From Ambrosia x helenae (lineage: Eukaryota > Streptophyta > Magnoliopsida > Asterales > Asteraceae), in assembly GCA_030844895.1 (NCBI GenBank), contig CM061223.1, positions 1,054,001 through 1,118,000 on the forward strand: DNA of 64,000 nt, written 5' to 3'. The translations under genes were made by a program, and so were the position numbers. Position 1 is the stretch's first letter; every line of letters starts with the position of its first letter. The notes under the pieces were generated by a model. That model did no database searches, was not told the origin of the DNA, and was given only the letters and a program-made list of their open reading frames with translations. This document shows, one piece after another, positions 1-12,631 of this stretch.

Positions 1-308
1 ATCAAGCAGGGACAAAGAAATTATCATTTGGAAAACCAAAAACCTACTACTCAAATGCATACCTCACAAAGAACCTTTAGCATCTGATCAATGTACCATA
101 GTTTCTCTGGGGAAAGCCTAGTAAAAGAGATTAATACTTAGTAACCATATGATAACGTACAAAATTTTAAGAAAATCGATCTGGTCTGCACTCTGCAGTG
201 GTTTTTTGTTCTTAAAACAAACCATGGATACAGTGGTGGCAAAAAAAATTGTAATTATAAAACCAACAAGAGAAGTAAAGGTTACTAAAAACGAAACCCT
301 TCACTTAC

Positions 309-314
309 TTTTCC

Positions 315-346
<32 letters not shown>

Positions 347-3300
347 CTTAAAATCCTGGTCACTTACTTCCAAGTGATCAATTAATTCCTTGGTCAAAGG
401 TTTTACATTGGTTTCATTGACAAGAAGATACACAAGTTCAAGAGCTCTTTTACGAATTGAAGCATCCGAATCCTGAATAAATAAAACACTTTGTGAGATG
501 TCAATGTAGTGGAGGTGGCAAATTGCCCAGGTTGCTTAACGAGTGGAAATATGCTTGGGTCCAAACAGGTAACTTGGGTACAGGTTGGGTTAACCAGAAA
601 TATTTTGTGTCCCAACATTTTGAATTTTACTATGATACTTAGCGTGTCAATTATGAATACAAAAATACATTCAGGCATCAGCAACAGTTTAGTTTTTGTT
701 TTTTATGTAAAATGATTTAGGAGCTTTTATGCACTAGAAACACTTTGGGATACCTTTGACTCATAGAGATAAAACATAACCCGGAGCAACCCAATCATAG
801 GTGCATTAGTCGAAATTGCCATATGTGCAATGAAGTAATGTAGATACTCATGCCATAACTCCCAAAAATAGTACATTCTTGAAAATGCTCAAGAATGTAG
901 CTTGACTGAAGTAACTAAAAAGATTTGTTTTTAAGTGTCCAAAAAAATAATAATGATCTACTGTGCAACATTCACATATTCACATCTTTATATATGTACT
1001 TGTTATTTATAAATAGTAAGATTTACCTTAACACATTCTAATATTGTTGCGCGATGTCTTTGCACGGCTTGACCATCTACTGATATAGCTTTCATCAGCA
1101 TGTTTAATGCAACATATCTGTAAGACTCAAAAGTTCAGAACACCGAACTAAAAAGCAGTAGTAAGGAATCACCTACAAGCCTATAACATCTCATGAATAC
1201 AACAGAAATCACACTAAATGTGATGATTGCGACCTATTATTATTTAAATGGGTTGATTCGGATTACACTTTTTGTCAAATTAAAAATCTAGCATCGAAAG
1301 GATGGTAATTGGGAGTCACCCAAAGTGTATAATTAATGCATAGAACCTTTTAAATTGTTTTATTCGGAAATTTAGACTAATGCTGTAATAATGTAGTTTC
1401 TGTGATCATATGTAACGGATTAACTACTTATATAAAGTGCGATAAATGGGCAAAAAGTGTTGCGGGTAAATGTCAATCCAACCTGACCCGGCCCATTTTA
1501 ACCTAAATCCATTTTGGCACCTCTATAAAACATCATGCATGAACAAGAGCTGACTGTGGCCAGTTTTACTAAGGTAACATGAAGCCGTATGTAGGAGGAC
1601 ATTCATATTTTTAAGTTTTCACATTCAAATTCTCTCCTTTCAAAGGGAATGCCTGCATCCTAATGTAATATAACAACTCATGTAAATCATTTATTCAAAC
1701 AAGATTTAGTTTTGGTATTTCAGCTTTAAAATGTTCATAGTTCTTCTTCATGTTTACATGCAACTCAAAACAAAAAAAGTAATCTATGTACAGTAAACTC
1801 CTCATGTAATCAAAAGAGAATATAAACGGCAAGGTACCATATTACCTCCAGAAATACTACATGAAAATAAAAAATAAACCATTTGAAATTTAATACAGCG
1901 GAGGAGACATTTCACCTAATATTGTTGTCACGGTTTGACAAAAACCGCCCCAAAATATTGATGGCAAGAACACGCAAGCCACCACTGTCTTCAATACTCA
2001 TAATAGTTTCTACACATTCATAAAGGATGGCATTTCCTGCATTCTTGTTTGATTCTGTTTTTGTTGCCACCTAATCAGTGAGTTCAAGCAAGAGAAGTAT
2101 TGTGAGAAAACTTTATTTCAGGCCCGGTTAATACATTTTTTTATTAGTTGGTACTTGGAAGTTTTATGATATAACTGTTGAAGCATAAAATTCATTGAAT
2201 CCTAATGCCTAATGAATTATTCTGAGGACGTTAGGTCATGCAGGTTCATGTTCCTGTAGTGAAGAGAGTCGGGGAAAATGGGTAAAATTACATTGCCGGT
2301 CTAAATGAACTCTTTTCATCATACCAGGATGCATGCAGTTATAATTTTATTAAGACCACCCATATATTATAACTACTCTGTACTTTGTAGGCCACCCAAG
2401 TATGTATGTGGCTTCATTTATACCAATTCAGGCTAAACACATGTTGAATGACAAAAACACCCTTAACCAATTCAGACTGTTTGACTCGATCAACCCATTT
2501 CTATTTTAGCTAGTCGACCCATTTCTATTTTACCCAAGCTTTCCAACAAAATGCACTCAAGGACTCATTGTTGATTAAATACAACCCAACTGGCCCATTT
2601 CTAGGCAAACAGGTCAACATTGCTACCTCTATTATTTGATAACATGACAACTTATTAAGATGTCACATAAAGGATGGAACTTGGAAGCTGACCTGTGCAA
2701 GAATATCATTCATGAGATCACTGGCATCAGCATCTCCATGACCCAAGATACGTAAAATACGCAATAATCTTATTTGCAAAAAAGGGTCCGATATTCCAGA
2801 AATGTCATATTCAGGAGCATATGGACTGTTCACTGCATCCTTCAATACTTTAACCAATCCCTCTGTGCATTTCTACATTGAAGAAGAATTTATGGAACTT
2901 TAATGACATTAAAATTGTATAGCAAGTCAGCAATTCATTCTCAGCCAAAATTTATATTATAAGAAAAATCTGATAAAAAGAATTTTTACCTTAAAAGTGG
3001 CCTTCATATCTTGTTTTGAGTTTCTTATATCTCTAGAATTCTAAACGTCACTAGATTTTAAGTTTTTGTTTTCAATTATCATATTATAAGAATCGGAAAA
3101 AAAGAATTTTTACCTTAAAAGTGGCCCTCAAATCTTGTTTTGACTTCTTATATCTCTAGAATTCTAAGTATATTTACTATCATATTAATGTATTATCTTA
3201 ACAATCTATATCATGTTTTTTTTCTGCCATGTTTTTACAAAATGCTAGTATGAGGTTAATATAGTGTCATTGCAGTTAGAGTGTTAAGACTCATTTAGTA

Positions 3301-6300
3301 AGCCTAGGGTCCCAACTCCCAAACATTTTTTTCTTCTCATTAACAAGGTTGCAAGCTTAATATTAGACTTGCAGATAAAAGAAGTTGTCATCGATACACT
3401 CGGGTCAAACTATTAAAAAGAAAAGGTCAACATACCTTCCTAAAATATTCAAGGGCCTCTTCACTCACTGTACACAAATCTGCACAAAGCTGGATAGCAG
3501 TTAAAAGAACCCCATGATGTTTTTCTTTGAGTAAGGAAGCAACAGGATTTACAAAATTCTCTGCAAGATCGGGGACTTTCTTGATAATTCTTATAGAGCA
3601 TAATGCTGCCTGTGCATGTAAGAACATAGGTAAGTACCGTTTTTATATTAACTTTTTTAGCAAAACTGACATCAGGTCCTATATTTTGAAACGAACATGA
3701 AAGGAGATCAAAATGCCACACACAGATTCCAAGCATTCTAGGTTATAACATTTGTATGCTTCCCTCCAAAATATAACCCAAATTTACATCATTAGAAGTT
3801 ACTAGAAGAAGGAACACAGAAAACAAGAAGATAAAATAAAAGAGAAAATTAAAAACAAGAGTGGTCATACACATGATTCATCCAAACACTCTAGAGGTTT
3901 CTTTGTGAAGAGGGTTCAACCAAAAAGTATTAAAGTGTACAGGTTTGTCGAGTAGCATGTTTTGCAGCAGATAATATGTCACAACCTATGACACCATAGT
4001 ACGCATGACAAAGCACAGTGTGGTACGACTAAGCAAACGAGAACTTATATGAATGGGTGTCAAATAATGTCATTCAACATATTTGTTGTCATCAAGTTTT
4101 TTTATCCTTTTATCTATTAAAAGTTGTGAGCTCCACAGCAAAGCTATGGATTCAGGTTGTGGAGTGTGCCTTAATGGAAATGTTCTAGCATACAGCAATA
4201 CACATCTTTTACAAAGGCAGACACATCTGAAAAAGCTATTGAGATTTTAACTAGCTTAGAAAAATATTCAATTCAAATGGATTAAGAAAGGATACTCTAA
4301 TTCAGCAAGGTCATCTTAGTTATAACCCTCAATCTAAGAAGAAATTAGAAAGGTAGGTGCATACTGCGGAGCACATACAAATATAGCAATGTTAATGCAA
4401 ACAAGATACCCCTGAACTATTTTTGTGTGGAATCAAATTTAGAGCAATTAGACACCCTTGATTGTGCAGTCAGTGTGATTTTGTCATTAACTTACTTTCT
4501 TCCGAACATTTGGATCTCGAAATTGCAGTAGCCTTTCGACTTCAGGTGCAAGATCACGAGCCATTTCGGCAGAAGATATATTGCCCAATGCACAAAGAGC
4601 CAGTCCTACGATATATTGGTTGGTATGGTTAAGATCTCTGCAAAATGACAACAAACGCTTTATTTTTTCATAGAAAATACTTTTTAGAAAACAAAGTGTC
4701 AAGCCTAGAAGGCAAGCATTTATGTTGCCAGAATAGTATATATTATATAAGTAGAGTTGAGAAAACCAGCGGGTTGGGTAACATGTCAAAACAGGTTCGG
4801 GTTAATAACAGTTTGTTTTTTGTAGGGATCGAAAAGGGTCAAGCCGGGTTAGCTTCACCTTGAAAACATTTTTCGTCCATTTTTTTATAAATAGTTAATG
4901 TGTTCAGTATAATTACAATAACTATGTTACTACAAATCTAACTATAAAATAAAACAGTTTAGGAGGCTGTAAGAACTAGAGATGCACTTTGAGCTTTCAA
5001 CCTATTTTCCTTTTAGCTAAATTTCAATATTTAACCCATCAGGGCCATAACCCAGACTGACCCACTCATATGTAAAGGAGTTGAAATTGCCATCTCTAAT
5101 AAGAAGTGGAAAGGTAGGTGCATACTGCTTTAATGAATTGGTGACTAGCATCAAAACTTCTTGTCTTTCGTCTAGAAGCAACATAAGTCCAAGATATCCT
5201 ATTCTCTTCTCTGGAAAACCAGGGGCTGCAATTAACTTGAGGCATTCCATTTGTCCAAAATGTGTGGGATATCCCAACATGTGAATAAACATAAGCTTTG
5301 CCAAATTTCTGTGTCTATAATCATTGTCATTATCACTAACTGCTGCACGAATAGAAGCACACTCTTTTCTAACAACTGCACGCTCCTCTGCTGCAGTTTT
5401 ACAGGCACGTATTGCCCGAATCATGTCCCTGCAAAAAATAATAAATTAATAATAATAAGTATCCCTGCCGTAAGCTAAGCATTGTCATGTATATGAGATC
5501 ATTACTTGCAATATTATTCGATGCATGTGAGCCAAGTCTAGAATCACTACGGAAAGTCGGAAATGGGTATGATAACCGGGTGATATGAGAATGGGAATAG
5601 GAATTAGCATATATGTATCCACACAACCCTTTAAGTGGTGAGTACCGGTGGATTCCCACTTAAATGGGTACCAACCCCATTCCCTCATATCCATACCCTC
5701 AAACCAATAAACCCCAACACTATTAAAGACATACCTCAAACAAAATACCCCTTTTGTTGGGATAAGACGATAAGTCTCATCATGATACTTTATTCTAGAA
5801 AAGAGAAACAAGCATACTAACCGGTGAAACAAACTAAAAGCAAATACAAACAAACCACAAGTATAGAAAATGTAGCACCTTTCATGTACAAACACTAACA
5901 TCCAAAAAACACATGGTGATGAAACTTAAAACTAAAAAGCATCAAAGATGATTCATTAACAAGATCAACAGGACGTGTTAAATAGAATTACGTTTTTTAT
6001 TCATTTTTACATCTTTCTAGAGTGGCTATTTCATAGTTGTGCCGTTTTACAACAAAAAGTTGTAAGGAAATTTACAATAATTAGCCAACTATTTTGATAA
6101 AAATAAAGATCTTCACAAGATAAATCAATGCCATAAGAATTCCATTAATTTTACTTCTCGCATACCTTTTGGTTAACTATTCATATGAGCTTATGAGCTT
6201 AGTCAAGTTCAGTGTTTGGATGACCTAGAAAGTATCTGTAAAACCACAACTATCATCACTTTTATGACACGAATATGTCACATTATTTGGCATCCAAATA

Positions 6301-7497
6301 TCTTCGCAAACAGTCATCGAATGCATGCCTTGCGATTCATATCTCATAGATAATCCAATACACCATGGACATTTACCCTGTTTAACACCCGATATCCTAC
6401 TTTGACTGGTTTACTTTGCAAAGAAGAATTAGTTATGGCCATAATGGTGCCAAATTTGCAATATATATATACATATTGCTACTATCTTAGTATCTCATGT
6501 GTGTCATACAAAATCATGACAGATTTAGACTACCTTCCCTTGTTGAAAACAAGTTGTGTACTAATATGTGTTCCTGGAGTCTTGAGCATAGCTTGGATGA
6601 TTACTGAATTACATTACTTTTAGAGACGAAGGGCATCAAAAGAAGTATGAGGATTGGCAGTATTTTATACTTTAGGCACCCACCACAACTAAGTCCAGTT
6701 TAAAATAAATGTATGTTTAACATTATAAATGGGCATGAAGATAAGAAACTACTCTTCCAGTTTCATGTATCTGCCAATTTGTTATTGTACAATTTCTTAT
6801 CCAGAGTTACAACAAACCTCTTAAAACACACTACAAAACTGATTAGATCATTGCAAGCAAGATCGATGAAGTGGATGTTTAAGTTCTTTCTTCCTATCCC
6901 ATATATAAGGAGAACACATGTTACACGCAGAGGAAAAATGTTTGATGTTACAGAAATTCTGTGCCACGTGTCAATTCATTGAATACTAACACTTTCCCAA
7001 TAACCTGTCTACTTGAAAGAACTGTTCCCTAATCCGTACTAGTTCCATTAGTCCATTGATTGGCATATAGTCAGTATTTTCACACTCACGGTCACGGCAA
7101 CTCATCCTCAAAGGTTATGGTCAGGATAAACGAGCCACGGACGATCAACATCTTCCAGTTTAGTTAATTAGGTGGTTCTAGTGGTCTACAGCCTTAGCTC
7201 GTCTTTGATTCTATCAATTGCCTATATATATAGCCAATATGTCATGGTTCATTAACATGTGTTTAATTTAATTCATTATAATATTATAATTAAGCAACTT
7301 AGTTCATAATTAAGCAAATTAAAACATTCTTATACAGTTCATCATAGTGTTAAACTCATATATCAGATCAGATATCAATCAATTACACTATCATTCAATT
7401 GACAACAAAATGAAGATCACAATCATACTAATTAGGTCAAAACAGATCAAGCAAAAACAACTGACCTTAGACGCGTCTCGGACGAAAAAGGATTCAT
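309..7497 (-). CDS. AP1G: AP-1 complex subunit gamma (gamma-adaptin), N-terminal half, 8 coding exons, truncated by window edge
   Basis: Large subunit of the AP-1 clathrin adaptor, which sorts cargo at the trans-Golgi network and endosomes. Coding exons on the minus strand: 7466-7497, 5126-5428, 4496-4637, 3436-3609, 2693-2872, 1916-2070, 1027-1117 and 309-472. All have GT-AG borders and the phases join without a break, giving about 413 residues of a family that is usually near 870. The protein starts MNPFSSETRLRDM, with the start codon in a 32-nt exon ahead of a 2.0-kb first intron; the ATG at 5424 is internal. The stretch matches the helical-repeat trunk (Adaptin_N), with recognisable segments GYPTHFGQMECLKLIA, GLALCALGNI, VPDLAENFVNP, DADASDLMNDILAQ and SNRDNNIRYVALNML. 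No in-frame stop or frameshift was seen. Positions 1-308 look like intron; the hinge and ear domains lie outside the window. Recognition is from family memory, with high certainty. Confidence 0.95.
5429..7465 (-). other. First intron of the gamma-adaptin gene
   Basis: A 2.0-kb intron between the 32-nt first coding exon and the main second exon. Donor is AAG|GTCAG and acceptor TTTGCAG|GGACATG, both read on the minus strand. It contains GGGTATG/CATACCC-rich repeat-like sequence around 5565-5700 and otherwise nothing coding that I recognise. A long first intron is common in plant housekeeping genes and may hold regulatory sequence, but none is visible. Confidence 0.8.
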
Positions 7498-7775
7498 GAT
7501 TGGGTGCGTTTGGAGACCACGTGAAAGCTCGACCAGATCCAGAATAGAGGATAACGAGTATAACTGTATATAATCTTAGAATCCAATCGTAGATCTGTGA
7601 AGATCAAGTACAACAATAATCTGTCTGTGTGTAGCAAATTAAGATCTGGTTAACAAATGATCTGGTTGTGCTGTTGTTGAGATTAATATTATTATTGTAG
7701 ATGTGTAGCATGAAGTTTTGACAGAGAGAAAGGAGTGCGAGTGTTTGTGTGATGTTTGAACCTTTTTATAAAATG
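7498..7775 (-). promoter_or_regulatory. Probable 5' UTR and core promoter of the gamma-adaptin gene
   Basis: On the minus strand a TATAAAAAGG sequence lies at 7761-7770, about 265 bp upstream of the start codon at 7497. A transcription start near 7735 would give a leader of roughly 240 nt without an obvious intron. The assignment rests only on the TATA motif and its spacing. Confidence 0.45.
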
Positions 7776-7852
7776 AGGTACTTAATTGTAACTCTTTCAT
7801 TTTTACTCATTGTTTAATTTGGTGGAGGATTACAATATTACATGTTATCTTT

Positions 7853-8384
7853 TTTATAATCGAATCGGACATTAAACCGGACAGAGTACTGATTTATTTG
7901 ATGGATATTGTTTCGTGGTGTTGAGATGGTGTTTCGGTGTCCATTTTTTCCCCTCCTTTTAACTTATGACTTATCTAATAAGTCAAAAGTTAAAAAAAAA
8001 AAAAAAAAGTGTTTGGATAATTGTTTGAAAATGAACTTTTGGAAAATTTTGTGCTTTGAAAAGGATAAAAGAAGGGAAGAGTCATAAGTCACAATTTGTG
8101 ACTTTTAGGATTAATAAGGAGCTTTTGAGGTAGAAGGAGGAGAAAGGAGAAGGAGAGCGAAACATGCTATGAGTTTCATGAGTATGTGTATTGCGAGTGT
8201 TTGCGTGTATGGTTTTTGCTTTTAAGATATGCGAGTGTTTCGTGAATATGTGAAGGCTTTCAAATAGGAAGAACGGTGCGTAAATTGGTTCTTGTTTGAC
8301 TTGTTAGGAGATTTGGAGGGCTCGTAACAACCTTATTTTCAAAAGCAGTAATCTGACCGGTTTAATGTCCGGTCCGATTATAAA
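7853..8384. repeat. Inverted-repeat (foldback) element, about 530 bp
   Basis: A 38-bp arm at 7853-7890 is matched in inverted orientation at 8347-8384. Both arms carry ATTAAACCGG and TTTATAATCG blocks with a few mismatches. The interior is non-coding, with a short A-run near 7992. The element sits directly upstream of the gamma-adaptin promoter. No clear target-site duplication could be assigned, so the transposon class is open. Confidence 0.55.
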
Positions 8385-8652
8385 TGGTTTTCAAAATCTC
8401 ATGAATCAAGAAGTTAATGACCTACAGGTCAGGGTGATTAGGGCGTTGATGCGGGTAGGGTATGCGGCACTCAAGTGGGTGCAAATACACCGGCCGAAAG
8501 GGTGGGGGATTGGATCGTTGGGGTTGGGTAAATTATAAAATTATTACACTGTAATGTTTCATTCTTTCACAACCCAAATTCTCTTCTTACACCATTTTTT
8601 TTCTCAAATTCTCCGATTATTTTACCTAAATATTCAACCAAATTTTTTACCC

Positions 8653-9440
8653 CACAATATGGATCATATATCAAATATCATATCTTGCTCCCGACAATTT
8701 TGATGAGTTTGATATGTTCGATGATGGTAGCCTATATATTTTTTTTTTTTTTTGTGAATATTGTCGCCCAAGTTGAAGTTGAGGACACAACAACATAAAA
8801 CGATATGCCATGTGACCATTAAAAAGCTCATAAGGTTCTAACGGATGATTATTTCATCGATAACCCAAATTACAATACGACTATGTTTCAGTCAAGATAT
8901 CAGATGTCAGAGAGTTTATTTTTAAATTTGTTGAAGACACTGGTTCCAACTTGAATGGTTTCGAGAGGATGATTATAGTTTTATGACTATGCAAAAATGC
9001 ACATCAACGATTACACAACTTGCAACCAGTAATCCTCCTAGCGTAGACGATAAGAATTTATGTATGGCCGATCGGACTTCACATGAAGGCTTGCAATATT
9101 TCTTCAAGCCATAATTCAGTTGTACGATGGAGATGGTTTACGTATACCGACAAGCCACGATAATGCACTTTAGTATCGAGCACATGAAAGAAAATCATGA
9201 CCTTCTGGACATGCTCGGTAGCGTCGACTATACACGACAAGTATCCTTTGGAGAATGTATATGGCCATGTTGTGTGGCTAACTTATGAGAGGTGATTACC
9301 AATATCCGACTATCATGCTCGAGGCTGTGACTTCAAACAGTTTGTGATTTTAGCATGCGTTATGTGGTGCGCCTAACTCAAAAAACAACATCAATGTTAT
9401 CCAGAAATATCCAATATTTATTGTCGACATCAAACGTTTG
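8653..9440 (+). pseudogene. Decayed PIF/Harbinger-type transposase
   Basis: Several short stretches in shifting plus-strand frames resemble plant PIF/Harbinger transposases. Near 8846-8940 there is DDYFIDNPNYNTTMFQ followed by a MSESLFLNLL-like segment. Near 9110-9160 there is IQLYDGDGLRIPTS. Near 9283-9390 there is MRGDYQYPTIMLEAVTS followed by HALCGAPNSKNNINV. These fall in the expected order, from the helical N-terminal region into the start of the nuclease domain. Stop codons and frameshifts break it, and the last catalytic region is not recognisable after about 9440. It is a dead copy. Recognition is by family memory, without alignment. Confidence 0.7.
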
Positions 9441-10469
9441 ATTTAATAAATTAAAGTTCTCATTTGAATACATAGAGTAAATATGCATTAACATAAAATG
9501 AACTATTTACGTTTGGTTAGAGTTATTGTTCATTTTGCTAGCCGTTCACCAAAGACTTGAAATCTTCCATTAACGGCATGGTTTCCCTCAATGGGATATA
9601 AAACACCACACGACAATATCTCAACATCACACCACTTTATTTCTAAATTGATATCCTTCTCAAACCTTTGTCCAACTTTTTATCTAATGTTAACCACACT
9701 TTGTGAACGCGTAGTCGTTATGTGTGTTCCTTCCATCGTGACCATCACACCATATCCTTGTCTCCGCTTCTTGCCTCTCATTTGGTTTGTGTTCAATAGT
9801 CTCAACATGTCCACTTTGAGAAAGAAGGTCGTCGTCCCCAAAAATCCGTTGGCAAAATTGATAAGCTAAAGAAAAAGCAATTATTATGTTTAATGTGATT
9901 TACGATCCAACAATACCTAAAGGACTTTGGTTTATGGAATGAAGTATATGCTACGTCGTGTTGTGATCGTCACTAAGGTACGCATTTATTACCATTCGTC
10001 TCTTAGCATCAACATATTTGTCTTATCAATTCGATTCATTTGACCTTTGAATATTCATTACACCATTTAAAATTCACACTATGGCCTTGTTATGCATGCA
10101 ATATAATTATTAGAAGTGTAGTTGTTATCGCATGTTCCATTATTTGTGTCTTTTTTAGAATATTGCATCATAACTTTGCATCAATGGCGCTTGGCTTAGC
10201 ACTTTCTGCGCCAGTGTGCCTGGTTCACGACGCCTCTCATTTAGGCATTAATGGAGTAACACTTTTAGCTCTATTAGACAATTGGTAGTATCAAACAACA
10301 CTTAAACTCGGGTTTCTAACTTAGATATCTTGAAAACAAATACGAGCCCTCTTAACAATAAAATAAAAATGTCCTTTTTCACCAACTTGAGCCCAAGTCC
10401 AAAACACTTTTTTTTAAGGCGAATTTCTTACGTGTGAGATTTGTACTCAAGACCTCACGTGTATTAGAA
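9441..10469. other. Non-genic stretch between the transposase remnant and the LTR element
   Basis: Contains only short open frames without recognisable domains. The first part may still belong to the decayed Harbinger element. No RNA gene or conserved coding segment was seen. Confidence 0.5.
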
Positions 10470-10541
10470 GGTAGAGGTGCACAAAACCGAGTTTTTTGAA
10501 TACCCGGGTTTGGGTAGGGTATTTTCCTGAGAAACCATACC
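10470..10541. repeat. Left part of an older CGGGT-rich repeat split by the Tat element
   Basis: Sequence rich in CCCGGGTTT and GGGTAGGGTA runs up to the target site ATACC at 10537-10541 and resumes after the right LTR at 22354. The two flanks together look like one degenerate dispersed repeat. Its class is not clear. Confidence 0.5.
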
Positions 10542-11316
10542 TGAAGAAACAACGAGTATATCTTTGGTGAGAGGGTAGAAGGGAGTGGTATATGGTATGA
10601 CAACTCGTGTTCGCAGCAGGGTATAATCCTTGGCTCACAACGATGGTGAATCTAGGGTTGTGCACACAAACGATAAGCAAGCAAAATACAATGGACAAGA
10701 ATGTAAGTGGTTCGATCTAGTAAGATCTACGTCCACTGGAAAAGGTGACTTTTATTGATAAATAACGTGAATGATGATACAAGTGGAGATACAAGTGTAT
10801 TCGTTCTTATTGGCTGGTTTTCCACGTGGAGAGAAAGGAGGTCGAGCCCTCCTTTTATAGGAGATGCATGGGCCTCAGCTTTTGGAGCCCATCTCTCCTT
10901 TACTGGGCCGGGCCAGGGGACCGGGCCGGTTAGTTGGCAGGCCCACCTAGTTGGATCCTAACTCTTGGTTAGATAAAGTGATCCAAGTTGGGGAGGGCCT
11001 CTTCTGATTGGACCACGTGTCATCCCGTGGTTGGCCGGTTGGGAGGTTCATTGTCCTCCACACACGTGGCGAGTTGTGAACGGTGTGCAGGGGTGTCAGC
11101 TGTCAGACGACTGACCACTCGTCAGCTGACATCTGACGGGGGGAGGCAAGTTGGTGTCCAAGGGGGATGTCTTTAGGTGTTGTCAACTGGTGCCCCTGCG
11201 CCTTTGGCGCTGTGGTAGTCCTGGAAGTGATTATTCCCGCGGGTGTTAGAACTTCCTGCGGCGGTATTTTTGAATGGCGGGTAGGGTGCGCCTGAAAGTG
11301 GTACCCTACCCCTTCA
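10542..11316 (-). repeat. 3' LTR of the Tat-type element
   Basis: 775 bp, apparently identical to 21579-22353. It contains several CACGTG-core G-box/ABRE-like sites, for example CCACGTGG near 10821 and ACCACGTGTC near 11011. These may bind bZIP or bHLH factors in either orientation. Short open frames inside it are not genes. Confidence 0.93.
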
Positions 11317-11328
11317 AGTCCCCCAAGT
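11317..11328 (-). other. Polypurine tract of the Tat-type element
   Basis: Read on the minus strand, CTTGGGGGACT directly precedes the 3' LTR. This is the expected place for the purine-rich primer of plus-strand DNA synthesis. Confidence 0.7.
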
Positions 11329-11529
11329 CCAGGGTGTCTCCTGTTCTTGCTTAGAGGGCTGGTGGGGCGCTGGACTAAAATGTGTCCTTTGTGCTCGCTT
11401 TTGTTGTAGCAGTGTGGGAACTGTTTTTGTTTAGAGCCAATGAGTGCGCGTTGCTACTCTTGTGTTATGTGAAAAGATATTGGCGTCCCATTATCTTTGC
11501 ACATGGCTCTTTTATAAAACAGTTCTTTT

Positions 11530-11852
11530 AGGGTGTTTAAAAAGTAAAAATCGGCGGAGGACGTCTTTTGGATTTTACGTCAACCTGTCGCCAAGTGATG
11601 ACGTGGCAGTCAGGGTGTTAAAAACTAAAATCCGGCGGAGAACGTCTTTTGGATTTTACGTCAACCCATCGCCAAGTGATGACGTGGCAGTCAGGGTGTT
11701 AAAAAGTAAAATCCGGCGGAGAACGTCTTTTGGATTTTACGTCAACCCATCGCCAAGTGATGACGTGGCAGTCAGGGTGTTAAAAAGTAAAACCCGGCGG
11801 AGAACGTCTTTTGGATTTTACGTCAACCCATCGCCGAGTGATGACGTGGCAG
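11530..11852 (+). repeat. Tandem repeat array, 4 copies of about 81 bp, each with a TGACGTGGCA motif
   Basis: Units begin near 11530, 11612, 11693 and 11774 and are nearly identical. Each contains CGGCGGAG, ACGTCTTTTGGATTTTACGT and, near its end, GTGATGACGTGGCAGT. The ACGT-core motif TGACGTGGCA is a typical plant bZIP target. The array lies upstream of the antisense gene, so it may act as its enhancer. The open frame across the repeats is taken to be an accident of periodicity. Confidence 0.85.
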
Positions 11853-12057
11853 TTAGCCAGCGACAGATGATGACGTGGCAGCAAGCCAGCGCCAGATGAT
11901 GACGTGGCAGCAAGCCAGCGTCAGATGATGACGTGGCAGCAAGCCAGCGCCAGATGATGACGTGGCAGCAAGCCAGCGCCAGATGATGACGTGGCAGCAA
12001 GCCAGCGCCAGATGATGACGTGGCAGTAAGCCAGCGCCAGATGATGACGTGGCAGTC
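11853..12057 (+). repeat. Tandem repeat array, 7 copies of a 29-bp unit with a TGACGTGGCA motif
   Basis: Seven direct copies of a unit built on AGATGATGACGTGGCAGCA joined by AGCCAGCGCC. It immediately follows the 81-bp array and shares only the GATGACGTGGCAG core with it, so that core is retained while the flanks differ. Eleven copies of the motif in total precede the TATA box at 12477. Confidence 0.88.
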
Positions 12058-12476
12058 ATAATGATCTGGTGTTAATTGGTGTGCTAAATACGTTACCCTT
12101 GAATTTAAAGTTTTGAATTTTGAAGGGTCTCCTTGTATTTAGGAAACGTGCATGGGAAGTTGAGACGTTTTGGTGGACGTGTCAGAGTGCAGAAAGGATG
12201 TCTGCACAGTTGTCTGTCACGTCAGCACGTGGGTGGGAAGTTTATCCATCGTGTGTCAGGCGAGTGGCCGTACACGCGCGCGAGTGGTGCAGCCTGTCAG
12301 TCAGATTGCTGATGTTGGTCAGTTGAGGAGTCCTTTTGGGCAGACGCGTGTCCTGTCGTGCTGACGAGTAACTGCTCATCCAGCTGTGATGCCACGTGTA
12401 GCGTCCAGATGTGCCCTTCTCTGGCAAGATGAAGGGTCGTCTGCCAGCTGTTTCAGGTCGCATTAAATGCGATGGG

Positions 12477-12484
12477 TATAAATA
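12477..12484 (+). promoter_or_regulatory. TATA box of the antisense gene in the Tat-type element
   Basis: TATAAATA lies 148 bp upstream of the ATG at 12632. It is followed by a CT-rich leader (TTCTTTCTCATC, TTTCTTTCTTC), typical of plant transcription starts. It follows the bZIP-motif arrays and has the same orientation as the antisense gene. Confidence 0.7.
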
Positions 12485-12631
12485 CCCGAGGAGGTTTTTC
12501 AAATTCTTTCTCATCTTTCTTTCTTCACACATTTGTCTTCTCCATTTCCTTCATCTTCTCCGGTGAACCTTCAAGTTTTCCGGTGATCCTAAAAAAAGTT
12601 TTTTCTTTCTTTTTCTTACCTCATCACCATC

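Noticed and set aside
7861..8384. Confident assignment of the foldback to Mutator or hAT
   Set aside because: No target duplication of the right length was found.
10755..11176. Small open frames in the Tat LTR (again at 21792-22213)
   Set aside because: Duplicated because the LTR is duplicated; no domain, and they run against the element's sense strand.
11444..11899. 151-codon open frame with repeated VNPSPSDD units
   Set aside because: It is the 81-bp DNA repeat read in a frame free of stops; the period is a multiple of three, which explains it.
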